Assembly (NCBI GenBank): GCA_011800155.1
Contig: CM022370.1
Span: 1,984,001-2,048,000, forward strand
Direction of reading: 5' to 3'
From: Flammulina velutipes
Taxonomy: Eukaryota; Basidiomycota; Agaricomycetes; Agaricales; Physalacriaceae
DNA: 64,000 nucleotides
Positions 1-10,810 of the stretch are shown here, piece by piece. The notes beneath the pieces are model-generated. The model was not told the origin of the DNA. It saw only the letters and a program-made list of their open reading frames with translations, and ran no database searches. Position 1 is the stretch's first letter; each line of letters opens with the position of its first letter. The position numbers and the translations under genes were made by a program.

Positions 1-1623
1 GACCCGACTGTTGAACGTACCTTCGACGAAACCGACGAAATTGCTTACGTTTATCAAGTTGGAGACAGCTGGTATCAGACAATCGGCAGCCCACTTTCCG
101 AGAAAATGTGTTCGGATGTCGTTTCTAGAGCAACTCGTGTTTGGGTCGTTCGGAGGGTTCTTGCAGTGGACTCGGACGGTACAAGACAATTGGACACCAA
201 TGTCAATGTCTTGAAAGATGTCTGGCTCTTCGAGGACGCACTAGGCGATAAAGCTATTCAGGATGCCATTTTTGCTAACCTACAGAAACTCAACGAGGCC
301 AAATCAATGTCTGGGATGGCGGAGGAAGCAAAGAAATACTTCATGACTATCTTGGAGGATGAGAAAGTCCAAGTGTATGGGAAAGATGACATAACTCCTC
401 GTTGTGCTCTACGTATGGATCACACAACAGAAGGCTCTCAACAAGACTCCGACGACTCCGACTCGGTTACACACTTAGAAACGACCACTGATGCCAGTTC
501 AGTCCACCATCGTATACACTGGCGGACTGTTTACAGAGAGCGATGCGAAACTGTCTACGAAGTCCTCGATTTCCAGGATCTCACAGAATGCATCCAGCAC
601 AATATCAAAGGTACGGCGCAGTCAGCTTCCATCTCTTCAATTGTTAACAGCCACATAGGTTTATGGTACATGCGCTTGGCCGGATTCGTTCATGGTGACA
701 TCAGCGCTGGTAACTGCATGTGGCATAAAGCAAGCGGGCAAGGAAAGATATCTAATCTGGAATACGCGAGACTTTATGATCAGCTCAGCCCCCACAACGG
801 GCGCACGGTTAGTTGTTCATTAATCTGTCTATCCTCAACCCATTCATCTCAACAGGGAACGCCACAGTTCATGTCGGTGGAATCACAAGTGCAAGCGTTC
901 AAGCTCATGGGAAAACATTGGATCAAGCTTCCATTCACCTACAATTTCTACCATGACGTGGAGTCGCTCTTGTGGATATTCATATGGTTTTTATTCAACC
1001 GAATACCTCTAACCAACATGGAACCTCCTCTTCCTATTCTCGAAAGTCTTCGAGCGAAATTACCTCTAGATCTCGTCCGGAACGTACATGCTGTCGCTGA
1101 TGAGACTCAGCTTACCTACGAGGGTCTCGAGGAGATCAGGACACTGGGACGAAAACTCTTCGCATGCGACTCTCATGGCACAATCACGCGAGACACCTTC
1201 ATATTTCTTGGAGAACATAAGCTACTCGAGTACACCTTAATGCCGGTCTACGCCAAATTCTCCCATTTCTTGGATCCCATCAAGATCGTGTTGGACGTGA
1301 AGGCAGCTCTCGAGAGGCTAGAAGCGTCAAAACCTACGATGAGCTCTCAGGGAGTCCTGAGGTGGGATGCGGAGCTTTTCACGGAGGAGCTGTACCTCCA
1401 GTTCCATTCTAAGCTGCAGGAGGTCATTGTGGGTATCAAGGCGTCTGGAAAATCTATGGTAACTTTCGCTCCTGATCTACAGCCAGCAAAACCATCAAAA
1501 CACACTGCAAAACGTCGACACGCTACTGCTCATCCTCTTGTCGATGTTACCGCCACTGTACGAGAAAATTTGGTATCAAGGAGGCCATCTTACTCCAATA
1601 AAAAGGCAAAGAAACACGACTAG
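1..1623 (+). CDS. FunK1-type fungal protein kinase, 5' end outside window
   Basis: The reading frame is open from base 1, so the N-terminus lies upstream of the window. The C-terminal kinase half carries the catalytic-loop signature VHGDISAGN (about 690-715) and the downstream RTGTPQFMS-type activation segment, which together mark the FunK1 family of basidiomycete kinases. Two introns of 48 bp (611-658, and about 808-855) are proposed because removing them restores the family sequence; both are multiples of three without stops, so the unspliced frame also stays open. The residue equivalent to the DFG/DLE metal-binding Asp appears to be Asn (codon AAT at 754-756 in the ISNLEYA segment), so catalysis may be impaired. 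The C-terminal tail (about 1450-1620) is Lys/Arg rich and ends in KKAKK, which could be a nuclear signal. Substrate unknown. FunK1 genes are multicopy in mushrooms. Confidence 0.85.
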   Translation, partial: DPTVERTFDETDEIAYVYQVGDSWYQTIGSPLSEKMCSDVVSRATRVWVVRRVLAVDSDGTRQLDTNVNVLKDVWLFEDALGDKAIQDAIFANLQKLNEAKSMSGMAEEAKKYFMTILEDEKVQVYGKDDITPRCALRMDHTTEGSQQDSDDSDSVTHLETTTDASSVHHRIHWRTVYRERCETVYEVLDFQDLTECIQHNIKGTAQSASISSIVNSHIGLWYMRLAGFVHGDISAGNCMWHKASGQGKISNLEYARLYDQLSPHNGRTVSCSLICLSSTHSSQQGTPQFMSVESQVQAFKLMGKHWIKLPFTYNFYHDVESLLWIFIWFLFNRIPLTNMEPPLPILESLRAKLPLDLVRNVHAVADETQLTYEGLEEIRTLGRKLFACDSHGTITRDTFIFLGEHKLLEYTLMPVYAKFSHFLDPIKIVLDVKAALERLEASKPTMSSQGVLRWDAELFTEELYLQFHSKLQEVIVGIKASGKSMVTFAPDLQPAKPSKHTAKRRHATAHPLVDVTATVRENLVSRRPSYSNKKAKKHD

Positions 1624-1690
1624 AGTCAGGTCCCTCCTAGTAGTACAGATACGTATTACAAGTCGCATAAACTAATGTGACCTTCTGTTT

Positions 1691-2353
1691 TCATCTGTTG
1701 ACTGTATTCTTCTTTCCAGCCGGCGTGTTTCCTATACATTCATCGGACTTGGCTGTATGTGGTCCTCTGCACAAATTGCAGACGTGCAAGCGATCACAGC
1801 GACCTAGACATGCCCCGAAATTGAAGTTGCGACATATTTCTCTACTCTTTTTGTCAGAGCGCCGTCCTCCGAGCCCATTCCCTCCGCTGGCACTCGCGTC
1901 CGCAGTTGCTTCCTTGACGTACTGCCCCCCGTTGACGTCGAGATACGACTGATACAGGTTGGTCACTTGTTCCTCCCGATAGTCGTCGAAGAGTAGTCCC
2001 CGTTGGGACCCGATGAGTTTCCTGACGGCAATGTCGTAGCCTAGAATGTTACGGTGAGCGGATTGAGTCGTTCTCGAGAATAATCCTCTGATGTGCTCCC
2101 CGTAGTTTCGGAGCTCGAGCTGACGCATCGGGAAGGCAAACTCGACGGCTCTAGCGTACATCTCCCACATCAGGAAACCCTTTTTTGGTCCGGATCGTGG
2201 CTGTGGGCTCGGGATAGCTCCCGTGGCTCTGTAACCCAGGGCCTTGATCCGGAACAGTTTAGAGCCTCCGAAGCAAGGGCAGAAAGCTCTGGGAGCTCTG
2301 GGAGACCTCCAGAGCTCGTGCCAGGACATCCAGAGACTCTCTGTCTCCTTCAT
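1691..2353 (-). pseudogene. gag-like retroelement protein, C-terminal fragment with CCCH/CCHC-like zinc motif
   Basis: The minus-strand frame contains a segment rich in AFPMRQLELRNYGEHI-type residues followed by a Cys/His cluster (EICRNFNFGAC, then RLHVCNLCRGPHTAKSDEC). This arrangement is typical of the gag-like protein that precedes reverse transcriptase/tyrosine recombinase in DIRS-like elements of agaricomycetes; that family assignment is from memory and not verified. The matching N-terminal half lies at 3648-4493 on the same strand. The first 30 or so residues of this frame (2353 to about 2200) are low-complexity sequence belonging to the inserted repeat rather than to gag. No reverse transcriptase or recombinase is present in the window, so this is a gag relic. 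It ends tail-to-tail with the FunK1 gene, 68 bp away. Confidence 0.6.
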
Positions 2354-3715
2354 CTCTGGGAGTCAGAGCTGGCCGTATCACCATTCCTTGCCATATGATG
2401 TGTATCTGTATGATTATGGTCCAATACAATGACATTGGTATAATCTAAAGGCTTTACATGTGTCAGTTTGCTTTAGATCTATTTTGTGGTCGTAGATGCC
2501 TTGACCGTGTCTTGAGCTGAACAGAAATTTGCCAAGTCGATTTCAAAGTCCGTTCCGATTGATCACATGGTCGTCGCGTCAAAACGGAACGTAAACGGGG
2601 CCTTCGTTTTTCTCCCTCTCCCCAACTTCTCCCTGCCTTCAGCCTTTCTTTTGACTGCGCGCTCTCAGCTTCTTCTTCAATTTCTGTCGCGACTGCCTTG
2701 GACAGCACAAGGTGGGAACACATTTCGGTCGACATGGCCTGGGATGAGTATTACGCTGCCGAAGGAGGTCACCCGGGCGAAGTGAATATCGTTGGTGCGT
2801 CGGTTCTCGCTCTCCAGCTCTGTCTTGGACTGACTGACATGACCCAGGAGCCCAGCCTCTATGATTCTTGGTTCCCTGGTGTGTTTTTTCCTTCGTTTAC
2901 AATCTTGCACAGTGTTGACTTTTTCTAGCTCCATTCTCCCCCGTTAATCTGTTGTTCTCTCTGGCCGCCACCATACGTACACGCACTCGCACCTCGGATA
3001 GACATCTAACTGGCAAAGATGTGTCTGTCCGAACCGCCGTAGCTCTTGCCCCTCGTACCATTATCCGTATGTCCGTTCTTGCTCTCTTTGATATTGCACG
3101 CAGGTAACGATATTTCTTAGATTTTGTCGGTTGTCCGAGAACCCGTATAGCTGCAGAGACGACCTCTGCCCGAAAGTAAGTTTTCATTGTGCGCGCCTAC
3201 ATTATTAGTGCTAATTGTCGTCCATAGGTTGGCATACTTTGTCTGACGGACGCCTACAAGCAGCGCATCGCGCGCCTAGGGAAATGAGCATCGAACGCAA
3301 GCTGTCAGAGAACGGTGGTCTGACAATGTGTAGAGAGTGATTTGAGGGAAATTGACGGGTGACTTTTTTTTGTTGTACAGTAGTCCTTATTGTATTTGGT
3401 TAGACCAATGCTATCGTTTTTATGCTCTCTTATCGTTCAATGTGTGCAATACAGTCAAGCTATAGCTATAGGATGTATATCTCAGGTCTTCACCTCTGGC
3501 AGTCTCTAGAGAACGCTGGAGCAAGCAGGAGCACCAGAGTCTCCAGAGACTCCTGAGCTCCCAGCGCTCCAGAGGTCTCCGGATATTGGACCCTTGCTTC
3601 AGAGCATTCCAGACCTTTCCGGATATGGGGGGTTGTCTCCCTAGCTCTCAGGGCTCTAGAGTTTCCGGGAGCCTCGGGATACAACCTCCGGGCTTCCTGA
3701 TGCATGTCACAAGCC
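2195..3715. mobile_element. Probable non-autonomous element with degenerate inverted-repeat arms, nested in gag
   Basis: The two halves of a single gag-like gene are separated by this segment. Its left part (about 2195-2360) and the reverse complement of its right part (about 3490-3715) are alike: both contain an ATCCGGAA block, then a GAAGCAAGGG block about 20 bases on, then a run of CTCTGGGAGCTC/GGAGACCTC-type words in the same order. This is what divergent terminal inverted repeats look like. The repeats are rich in the words CTCCAGAG and CTGGGAGCTC. Exact ends and target-site duplication could not be fixed by eye. Between the arms sits a gene-like segment (2734-3246). Alternatively two copies of one repeat inserted in opposite orientation. 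Confidence 0.45.
2734..3246 (+). CDS. Possible small multi-exon gene of unknown function inside the nested element
   Basis: A start at 2734 opens a short frame beginning MAWDEYYAAEGGHPGEVNI. Introns are proposed at about 2791-2846 and 2881-2928, and one or two more downstream, each with a GT donor, pyrimidine-rich end and AG acceptor. The third exon (about 2929-3068) is the longest and basic, with repeated Thr-Arg. Depending on which acceptor is used near 3120-3155 the protein ends at the TGA at 3244-3246 or at the later TGA near 3289. The product would be about 85-95 residues. I do not recognise it. A pyrimidine-rich stretch upstream (about 2600-2690) resembles a fungal core promoter. It may be a captured host gene fragment or a chance set of frames. 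Confidence 0.3.
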
Positions 3716-4493
3716 AGGAAGACGCGTCATGTACTTTGCTAGTCTTGGGGTGAGTGTCGGCGTAAATCTCGTCAAAGTTGACGACTTTGTCTTCAAGGAT
3801 GGCTTTCCAAAGATGCTCCGGGAAGTAAGGATTGCATGCGCTATTGTAGAGACTTTGTAAGGCTTTGTCGAGGTCCTTTTGGTAGATCTTGATTTGTTGC
3901 ATGACGAGTAGATGGTTCCCAGTGAGGGCGGCATTGGCGATGGTGGCGTCAGCTGCCCATCTGAACTCGTTCTCATCTTGTTCAGAATGGTTGCTAGTGA
4001 TTTTCCTGGCCTTTTTTTGTCTTTCGTTGTTCTCTTCGGACGTGAGCTCGGTCTCGTCTCTGGGCCTCCTCCTACCCTGATCCTTCCTGTCTCCTCCAAG
4101 AGCTGGGTCGAACAAGTCCCTATCACCTTTGATTGCATTATTGCTGCCACCAGACACCTGTTGGCTCCTATCCCAAACACGCTTAGCTGGGCCTCCAAGT
4201 GGCTGCTGGTCCATAGTGAACATATGGTGATTTGGAATAATGATTGGTTCGCCGGGCTTCCAGGGCGCTAGCGGAGCGTGGGCAGTGAGGTATTGGGGAG
4301 ATCCAGAACTAGCCTGTGAATCATTGAGGTATTTCTGGGTTCGGTCGAGTTCTGCACGCACAGTGGCGTGAGCTTCGTCAAAGGACGTTCCATGTGATGG
4401 TACGGCGTCGCGGCCCTCCCAAAATTGTCGTGTACCATTGGTAGACAAGTCGAGACGACTTGGTATTGTTCCGATTGGGATTGGCCTGGGCAT
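3648..4493 (-). pseudogene. gag-like retroelement protein, N-terminal fragment
   Basis: The minus-strand frame starts MPRPIPIGTIPS and ends in repeat-derived sequence. Near its C-terminus lies a segment reading YFPEHLWKAILEDKVVNFDE, which in related mushroom elements precedes the conserved AFPHRQ-type block; here that block is found only at 1691-2200, beyond the nested repeat. The protein is charged and Gln rich with a basic stretch (about residues 135-165), as expected of a nucleic-acid binding structural protein. From about 3716 downward the frame reads into the inserted repeat and is not native. Together with 1691-2353 this is one broken gene. Confidence 0.55.
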
Positions 4494-4783
4494 TGAATGA
4501 ACACTGGAATAGGAACTGCTGATTCGTCCAAAAATGAGTAACTAAAGAAGTGAATAGAACGTCATACCTAACACAACAAAGAAAAAAGGTAAGGTATGAT
4601 AGGAGCTTCTGTATTTGTGCTCATGGAGCGTGGGAAGAAAAAGAAAGTGGCGCTCGATCACAGTTACAGAAACAGATATCCAAAATTGATTCGACGTAAA
4701 GGAAAGTATTGGAAGTGAATGAAATGTTGGAAGTGAGTTAGTCATGCAGTCATAATGGTCATAATCCTCGTAGTTTCCTGTTC

Positions 4784-7077
4784 TCATTTGCCCAAATTTG
4801 CACGAATAATGTTCTGAAGAGTCACACCCTCATCCTGGCAAGAATTAGCGATGGAAGAATGTGTTTTGTGGTTAAGCCTACCTGATCAAGCGACCAAGTA
4901 AAGCAGCCGGCCATACCGCTGTCCTTTGCAAACCTAGTCTTAGTTGCCAGAGACCAGGTATCTGTTAAGAAAGATTAGACGAAGACATTCTGAGATAAGA
5001 CGATCTTACCATCATAAGTCACAACTGTGCTCTGTGATACGTTAAACAGGTACTAAACAAGATCATGATGAAATGAGCATAACGTGGCGCAAATACACTT
5101 ACTGGAGTATCGCTGCAATTATCCCAACCTAAATAGATTGCGATCAATTTCTAGAATTTGAACGAGTCGTGAAGACTTACCCATGGTGAAACCACCACCG
5201 CCTCCAAAGTTTCCATCAGCATTCTTCACGAGCGCACCAGAAGACACTATGGCGTTGAATGGTATCTGCTGTCCATACCACCCCCTCAAATCAGCCGCAG
5301 CGTGTACTGTGTCCTTCGACGCCGAGTGAGGATGGGCACCCTCCAGGAAGTTCATCTCTTCACCCTCGCCCTCAGAGGTTGGGAGGAGACTACCCGAGAG
5401 TCTCGTCGCAGTACTGTTCGAGACATACCCATACAACGGCAGTCCAAGGAGTAGTTTGGATGCGGGGAAGCCGGCGGCGGTCCACTGCTTAAGCGCAGCG
5501 TGTGCGGTAGCCTCTGGGTGCCCAGAAGTGCCACAGAGATCGCCTAGTAAACAAGGATCAGTCAATGAATCGTTGATTGGAAAGGATATCTTTACCGAGC
5601 GGCGCATTAGGACCTGGATTGCTTGAAGCTCCCCAGACATCGTAGTTCCTAAGCGCTTAGAGTGAGTAAAGGTATTATCCACAAATGCTCTTGTAGCTGA
5701 CATGATGTTCACGTAGTCCATGACGGACGCAAAGGCAGAAACATCAGAAAGTGGACTGCCATTGGAGCCTATCCACGGCCGATGCGGGACGGCTGACGAG
5801 ATGATCTTCGACGAACCTAATGTATAGATCCAGTTTGACTGTCATATTGCGAAATGTATCACTGACCGATTGTTTGTCTCAAAGATTGCAACAAGCGTAA
5901 GAAGTTGTCTGCGTCAGACGCCGAGTGAGGATTTCCCGCTCCATTAGAATTAGGATACTCCTGAATACATGGTTAATCGCGTGCGACGACTCCAAAAGTT
6001 CATAACAGAGCTTGCCCAGTCAAGGTCGACTCCGTCGAGGCCAAAGTTGGTGATGGCACCAGCGAGTGCGTTGCTGAATGTTCGCCTGTTATCGGCGTTG
6101 CTCGTCGCTTGAGAGAACCAGTAACTGCCACCCCAGCCACCTACGGTACAAGCAGTATTAGCTACTGCGATAAGAGCATAATTATTCAGGATACCCACCG
6201 ACTGAGAGGATTACTTTTGTACCCCGTCCGCTATTCCTAGCGCTCGAAACCAAGCGACGGAGGATGTCTTGGCTCCCACCGCCGTAGTCGAGAGTAGAGG
6301 CCGAATTGGGCGTGGCGAAAGCTGCGAGTAATGGTTGGAAATTGTAACACCATCGCAGGACCAGACTCACCGAAAAACAGGATGTCAAACTTGGAGTAAT
6401 CGAGGTTCTCTGGTGGATTGTTTCCAGCACTCCAGTCTGTCGACTGTTATTAACCAAGTCATGTAAGAACCATGCTATGACCCAACCTGGGTAATAAGCA
6501 GCAGCGATAGGCGTGGCTGCGACGGCGGCCTGAGATTTGCCTACCAGTCCGCCTTTAACAAGCGCCAGCGCTGCCTTGCGCGAGAACGTGGATGGTACCG
6601 CATCTTCTGGGTTGAAACGAAGAGGGTCGACATCCGACTTTAGCAGGAAGTCGCGAAGGACGGGATGGTCGCTGTACGCAGGGTCTTGGATAAGACCCGT
6701 CAAGTATTCCTGGAGGCCGGCCTTTCGCTCTGCGATCAGATGATCGTCTATCCACGCTGAGGGGACGAAGGTAGTGACTAGGATACGCTTGGGCGGAAGG
6801 GCGTAATTCGTTACTTGAAGAGTATCATTCAGAGAGACGAACTATTGAGAGGTATCAGTGGCCAGATACGATATACGCAAAGTGTTCATGCCTCAGAGTA
6901 GCGTCTAGCGACCGTGGTATGGGTGCCATTCCTAGTGACCTCGACGGTGTAGCGAATGTGCGGCCTAGGCGCAGAGGAGGTGGTATGGTTGCTTATCGTG
7001 ACGATTGGAGGCATCTTGGTGGAGCCGGATTCGATTGGTGGATATTCGCCAGCTTCATTGGTGTCTATAAGTACCAT
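4784..7077 (-). CDS. PX-domain / GH18 chitinase fusion protein
   Basis: This minus-strand gene of many exons encodes an N-terminal PX domain (phosphoinositide-binding) fused to a glycoside hydrolase family 18 catalytic domain. The PX part is seen in the first two exons: IRYTVEVTRNGTHTTVARRYSEF, broken by an intron after RYSE, and later AERKAGLQEYLTGL, the usual last helix. The GH18 barrel starts near residue 178 (AYYPDW) and contains VILSVGGWGG and the catalytic DGVDLDWE motif (DxxDxDxE, about 6010-6030), plus VMDYVNIMSYD and a C-terminal FTWSLDQDEG. Intron 1 (6842-6891) has a GC donor. No signal peptide is visible: the start MVLIDTNEAGEY is hydrophilic, so the enzyme may act at the cytosolic face of membranes or leave by a non-classical route. 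The total is about 510 residues. The start at 7077 is the first ATG in frame; an upstream in-frame stop lies just before it. Enzyme activity is inferred from the intact acidic triad. Confidence 0.85.
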
Positions 7078-8085
7078 GTCCAATTATTCCGTGGAAGCTT
7101 CTTGGGATGCGATCAACTGTGCTCGTCCAGCAGTGACATATGACACCAAGTCTAATCCTTGTATGTGACGCATATGGGGTGGTTGGGCGTCAGGTTGACC
7201 CAGTGTTAGGAGGAGAAACATGTGTTGCAGAGAGTCATCTGCTTTGCATGTGTTTCGCTTAAAGCATACAAAGTTTCCACTGCCATCCAACTGCCATCAT
7301 CAGTTGTGTAGTAACAGGTCTGGGCAAGAAGTTCAAGGTCCCTCCCAGCCGTTGATTGCGCAAAGATACGTAGAAAGAGATAGCATAGCCATAGAGGTCG
7401 TTCTACCTGTTGGAGAGGCCCCCTAGTATTCGTGGGAGACATCTAGGTAACTCAACGCCTAATTATCGGCAACATAGCATGTCTTCAAGCGTCGTCTTCG
7501 CTGTCAGCGAAAGCCCTAAGTGGTAGCCGAATTGGAATGGTGGCGGTGGAAGGAGAACCCCGGATACCGGTCCGCCACAATCATTCACGAAGAATGAATA
7601 TTTCAGGAAGCGAAGACACATCTCAGACAATATATACTGGCGATTCGAAATGAAAGCAATACAATAAATACATATAGATCTCGATGCGCTAGATGTTATG
7701 GCGGCACGAATTGCAGTGATAAAAACCTATAAATACGAAAAATGGTATGAAATCGGCGGACTTGGAAACATGCGATGAGAAATGAGCAGTCAGTCCTACA
7801 TATTGAGATATTTGATGAGACGAAAGAGACAAAGACAATAAATACAAGCCGAGAGAAGGAATGCGGTTGTTGAGAAAGTTTTGCACCGTCGAGGTACGGC
7901 GTGCGAAGCCAGGTGGCGTAAAGAATGTGGTGTAGCCCAGGAGTGCAACCCAAAGGGACTAAGTGCATGTCACATAGCATGAGACATGAAAGGTCGGGAC
8001 GAAGGCGTGTCGGGCATCATTCATGAGAGATCATTAGTTGATCAGCTTGCAAAATCGCAGTTGGAGACATTCCCGGTCGGAGCCT
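7078..8085. other. Intergenic: chitinase upstream region and Cdc25 downstream region
   Basis: About 1 kb separates the chitinase start from the Cdc25 stop. Short frames occur on both strands (for example a minus-strand frame ending at 7206) but none has recognisable domains or convincing splice sites. A further upstream non-coding or coding exon of the chitinase cannot be excluded, because TTATAG just inside its first exon could serve as an acceptor. The part at 7640-8080 is AT-rich and fits a Cdc25 3' region. Confidence 0.5.
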
Positions 8086-10258
8086 TCAACAGAATGCGTA
8101 CGTTTCCGCTCGGACCATGGGTCCACGTCCTTTCTTCGTCCTGACAGGCGGAGGGCACGGGCTGTCGCCAATGTCGACATCAGTGTCATCGTCGTCCACA
8201 CGAGAAGGACTGTCCTCAGTCAGCGTCATAAGGCCAGCGCCACCACGACGAGTACGCGCGGCATTGCCGGCAGCAAATAGGCTACTAGGGCCTCCACTGG
8301 GCGCGGTATTCCGCTTGGGAGCTTGAACGCCAGATGAAGATATCCGATTGCCGCCATCACCAAAGGTATACGACCTATGACGGCCAAACTTGGCTTTACG
8401 GAACTGGTCTAAATCCTCCCTTCGCGAGGCGGCATGCTCGGGATCGTCCATCGTCACGTAGGCAGACGGTTCACATCGCTCTCTTGATGTCTTGAAATAG
8501 TTGCAGTACCCGCCCTCGAGGATATAAACCTCAGGATAATGTATCCTTGGATACACATGGTGGTTAGCAGAACGATCCTTCGCACGGAGATGTTTCGCAC
8601 TGAATAATGTCATCAGTGGCTATCTCTGAATGTAGAGATGATGACATACAAAGTAGGAGCACGCTTTGCACTGAATTCACAATGGAAGATGAGGACCGTC
8701 TTCACAAGGCCGTCGCCGCTTACTGAGGGTTGAGGTTTGCTAACATCATTTCCCAAGAGCAGCGCTTCTACATCCGTAGGCGTGTTAAGATTAACAGCAC
8801 CGGGAATATGTCCGCCAGCATACTCGTAATCGAAGCGGCAGTCAATGACTTGGAACGTCTGTATCTTGTCACCATAGACACCGTCAAGAAGATCATTCAT
8901 CTGCAGAACGTAAGGCCACTGCAACAGAGGAAGGAAAATAACGTACAGTTTGAGGTGAGATGCGCATCAAACCGTCTTCTGATACACGGTGACAAGGCAA
9001 GAGTTTACCGGCGCGCTCGTTGTCACCGAAGCCTGGCAGACCTGTCCCCGTAAGTTTCGCTGGGCTCTCTTGCCGCAAGCACGCAGACAATGGTCGGAAA
9101 TCTTCTGTGCCATCACATCGGCGGAGCGTCTTGACTTGTTGCCGGCGAGCATACGCTTGGGCAGGCGACGATCCGTCGGGACCTTCGAAAGATGACTCCT
9201 CTGAGAATTGATCAGCCAAGCTCGTAGGGGGGATCATGGCAGAGAATGCTCGGCGCGCAGGACGCGTTCTATCGACGGCTTCACCGCCTTCAAGAGCAGG
9301 GAAAGCCGAGCGAAAAGCGTTGTCGGAAGGCTGAACCAAAGCTGACAGGACAGGTCGACGAGGACGCTTCGAACCATTATTTGGCATTCCGAGCCCCGCG
9401 AGGGAAGGCTTAACGCGATCCAATCGTCTATCTGAGGGAGAGGAAGGAAGGTCGCCAGGTGAGGAGGATAGACTATCACTAAAGCCGGGACTACGTTCAG
9501 GTGAAAGTGAGCGACGTTTCTTGTGAACGCGTTGAACAGGACTCTCGAACACCGCACCCGGAGAGGAAGTTTCATAGAAGAGGTTTGAAAATGCAGTCAC
9601 TGTTGGGGCAGCCGATTGAGGAAGTGTCGGAAAGAGATGTGTCTGAGGTTGGACAACCATGCCGAACGAGGAATGGTCGACATCCATAGCATCATCGTCT
9701 TGGGAAGGTTGCTCCTGAGACTTTGTGAGACTGAGAGGATGATCGAATGAAGCAACATACCTGAATGTCCGTGCTAGGCGAGGCGTCTTGTGAGAGCCAT
9801 TCGAATGGAAGTGCCGAACGTTGGGTACGTTTAGAACCAGACTGCGTTGAGCCAGAGGTTCCGCGACTGAGGGAAGGTGGAGGTGGTTGATTGCTGACAT
9901 CATCGCCGAACATTCTGGCAGCGCTGGTGAAGGCGCGCGGACGTGTAACGGCTTTAAACAACGCGGCTTTGGGAGCAGGGCACGGTGAGATATCCATGGG
10001 CTCGCCATAGTCGCTGGGCGGAGCCAGCTCGAGGGAATTGCGAGGGGGAGAGTTCAGTGAAACCGTCGATGCGAAGGAAAGCTCCAAGTCCGTAGAAAAC
10101 GACATGTCGACCGGCGCTGGCGCTGGCTTTACTGCTTGACGCTTGCGAGACAAGAGAGAGGGAACGTTTAGAAGAGAAGTTGTTGTGAAGGACATCTTTG
10201 GTGAACGCCCTTGAAAGTAAAGCTTGCGTTTCTTGGAGTGCTGTTCTGTGAGTCTCAT
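8086..10258 (-). CDS. cdc25: M-phase inducer phosphatase Cdc25
   Basis: This dual-specificity phosphatase removes inhibitory phosphate from Cdk1 at the G2/M boundary. The C-terminal rhodanese-like domain is clear: QTFQVIDCRFDYEYAGGHIPGA, then the active site FHCEFSAKRAPT (HCx5R, about 8665-8690), then YPEVYILEGGYCNYF. The long Ser/Pro-rich N-terminal half (about 8945-10258) is regulatory and holds many SP/TP sites such as RSLSPERSPG. Introns are proposed at about 9700-9760, just before the catalytic domain (after ISPQT, resuming with MNDLLDG), and inside the active-site region after RAPT (about 8595-8640). The start could be the ATG at 10258 or the one at 10195 (MSFTTTS). The gene is divergent from COG7 across roughly 550 bp. 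Confidence 0.92.
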
Positions 10259-10810
10259 GATAAGCAAGTGCGTCCTGTGGAAGCGAGCAACGACAGCGCA
10301 CCTTTATAAGAGTCGTAGCCCGTTGTAAAGCAACTGGAACAAAGGCGTAAGTCACGATACCGTGATAGTGAAACACAACAAAAGAAAAAAACGAGGCGGT
10401 GGTTGTTCTTTGTTTTTCCCAATGTGGAAGAAGGCCTCCTTTGTGCGAGTATTTAAACGAACCTCGGGGCGTAATGAACGTGTGAACGGAGGAGGCCGCG
10501 CCTACAACAGCTTGTTAGATGGTGGGAGAGCAGAACAAAGTGCCAAAGCTTTCTCACGGCGAAAGCTCCCAGTATGGACAGTTGTGGGTCCAAAATTCAA
10601 CAGCTGGATATGTTCGATTAATGCTCCTTTCCAGCAGCGCATACACTCACAAAATCCAAGTAGAAACGAAAGAAAGCCCCGTCCTTGTCTGCAAAGCACT
10701 ACGCTCAGTGCAAGCCTGTTGTTTGGCCGAGTTTTGTCAATGTTCATCTCGCACGTGATCGTGACGCATCGAGCGGGTGAGGCGGACTCACCCTGGTCCG
10801 ACACGATGCC
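10259..10810. promoter_or_regulatory. Divergent promoter region between cdc25 and COG7, with a CACGTG E-box
   Basis: The two start codons are about 550 bp apart and point away from each other. A CACGTG hexamer lies at 10752-10757, about 54 bp before the COG7 ATG, and could bind a bHLH factor of the Cbf1/Pho4 type. A TATTTAAA-like sequence lies at about 10450-10457. No gene is convincing within this stretch. Functional roles are inference. Confidence 0.4.

Noticed and set aside
2093..2432. Plus-strand frames over the left repeat arm
   Set aside because: Low-complexity Ser/Gly/Glu words produced by the CTCTGGGAG repeat; not a gene.
7206..7442. Minus-strand frame upstream of the chitinase as an extra N-terminal exon
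   Set aside because: An in-frame stop lies just before the chosen ATG, and no good donor joins the two.
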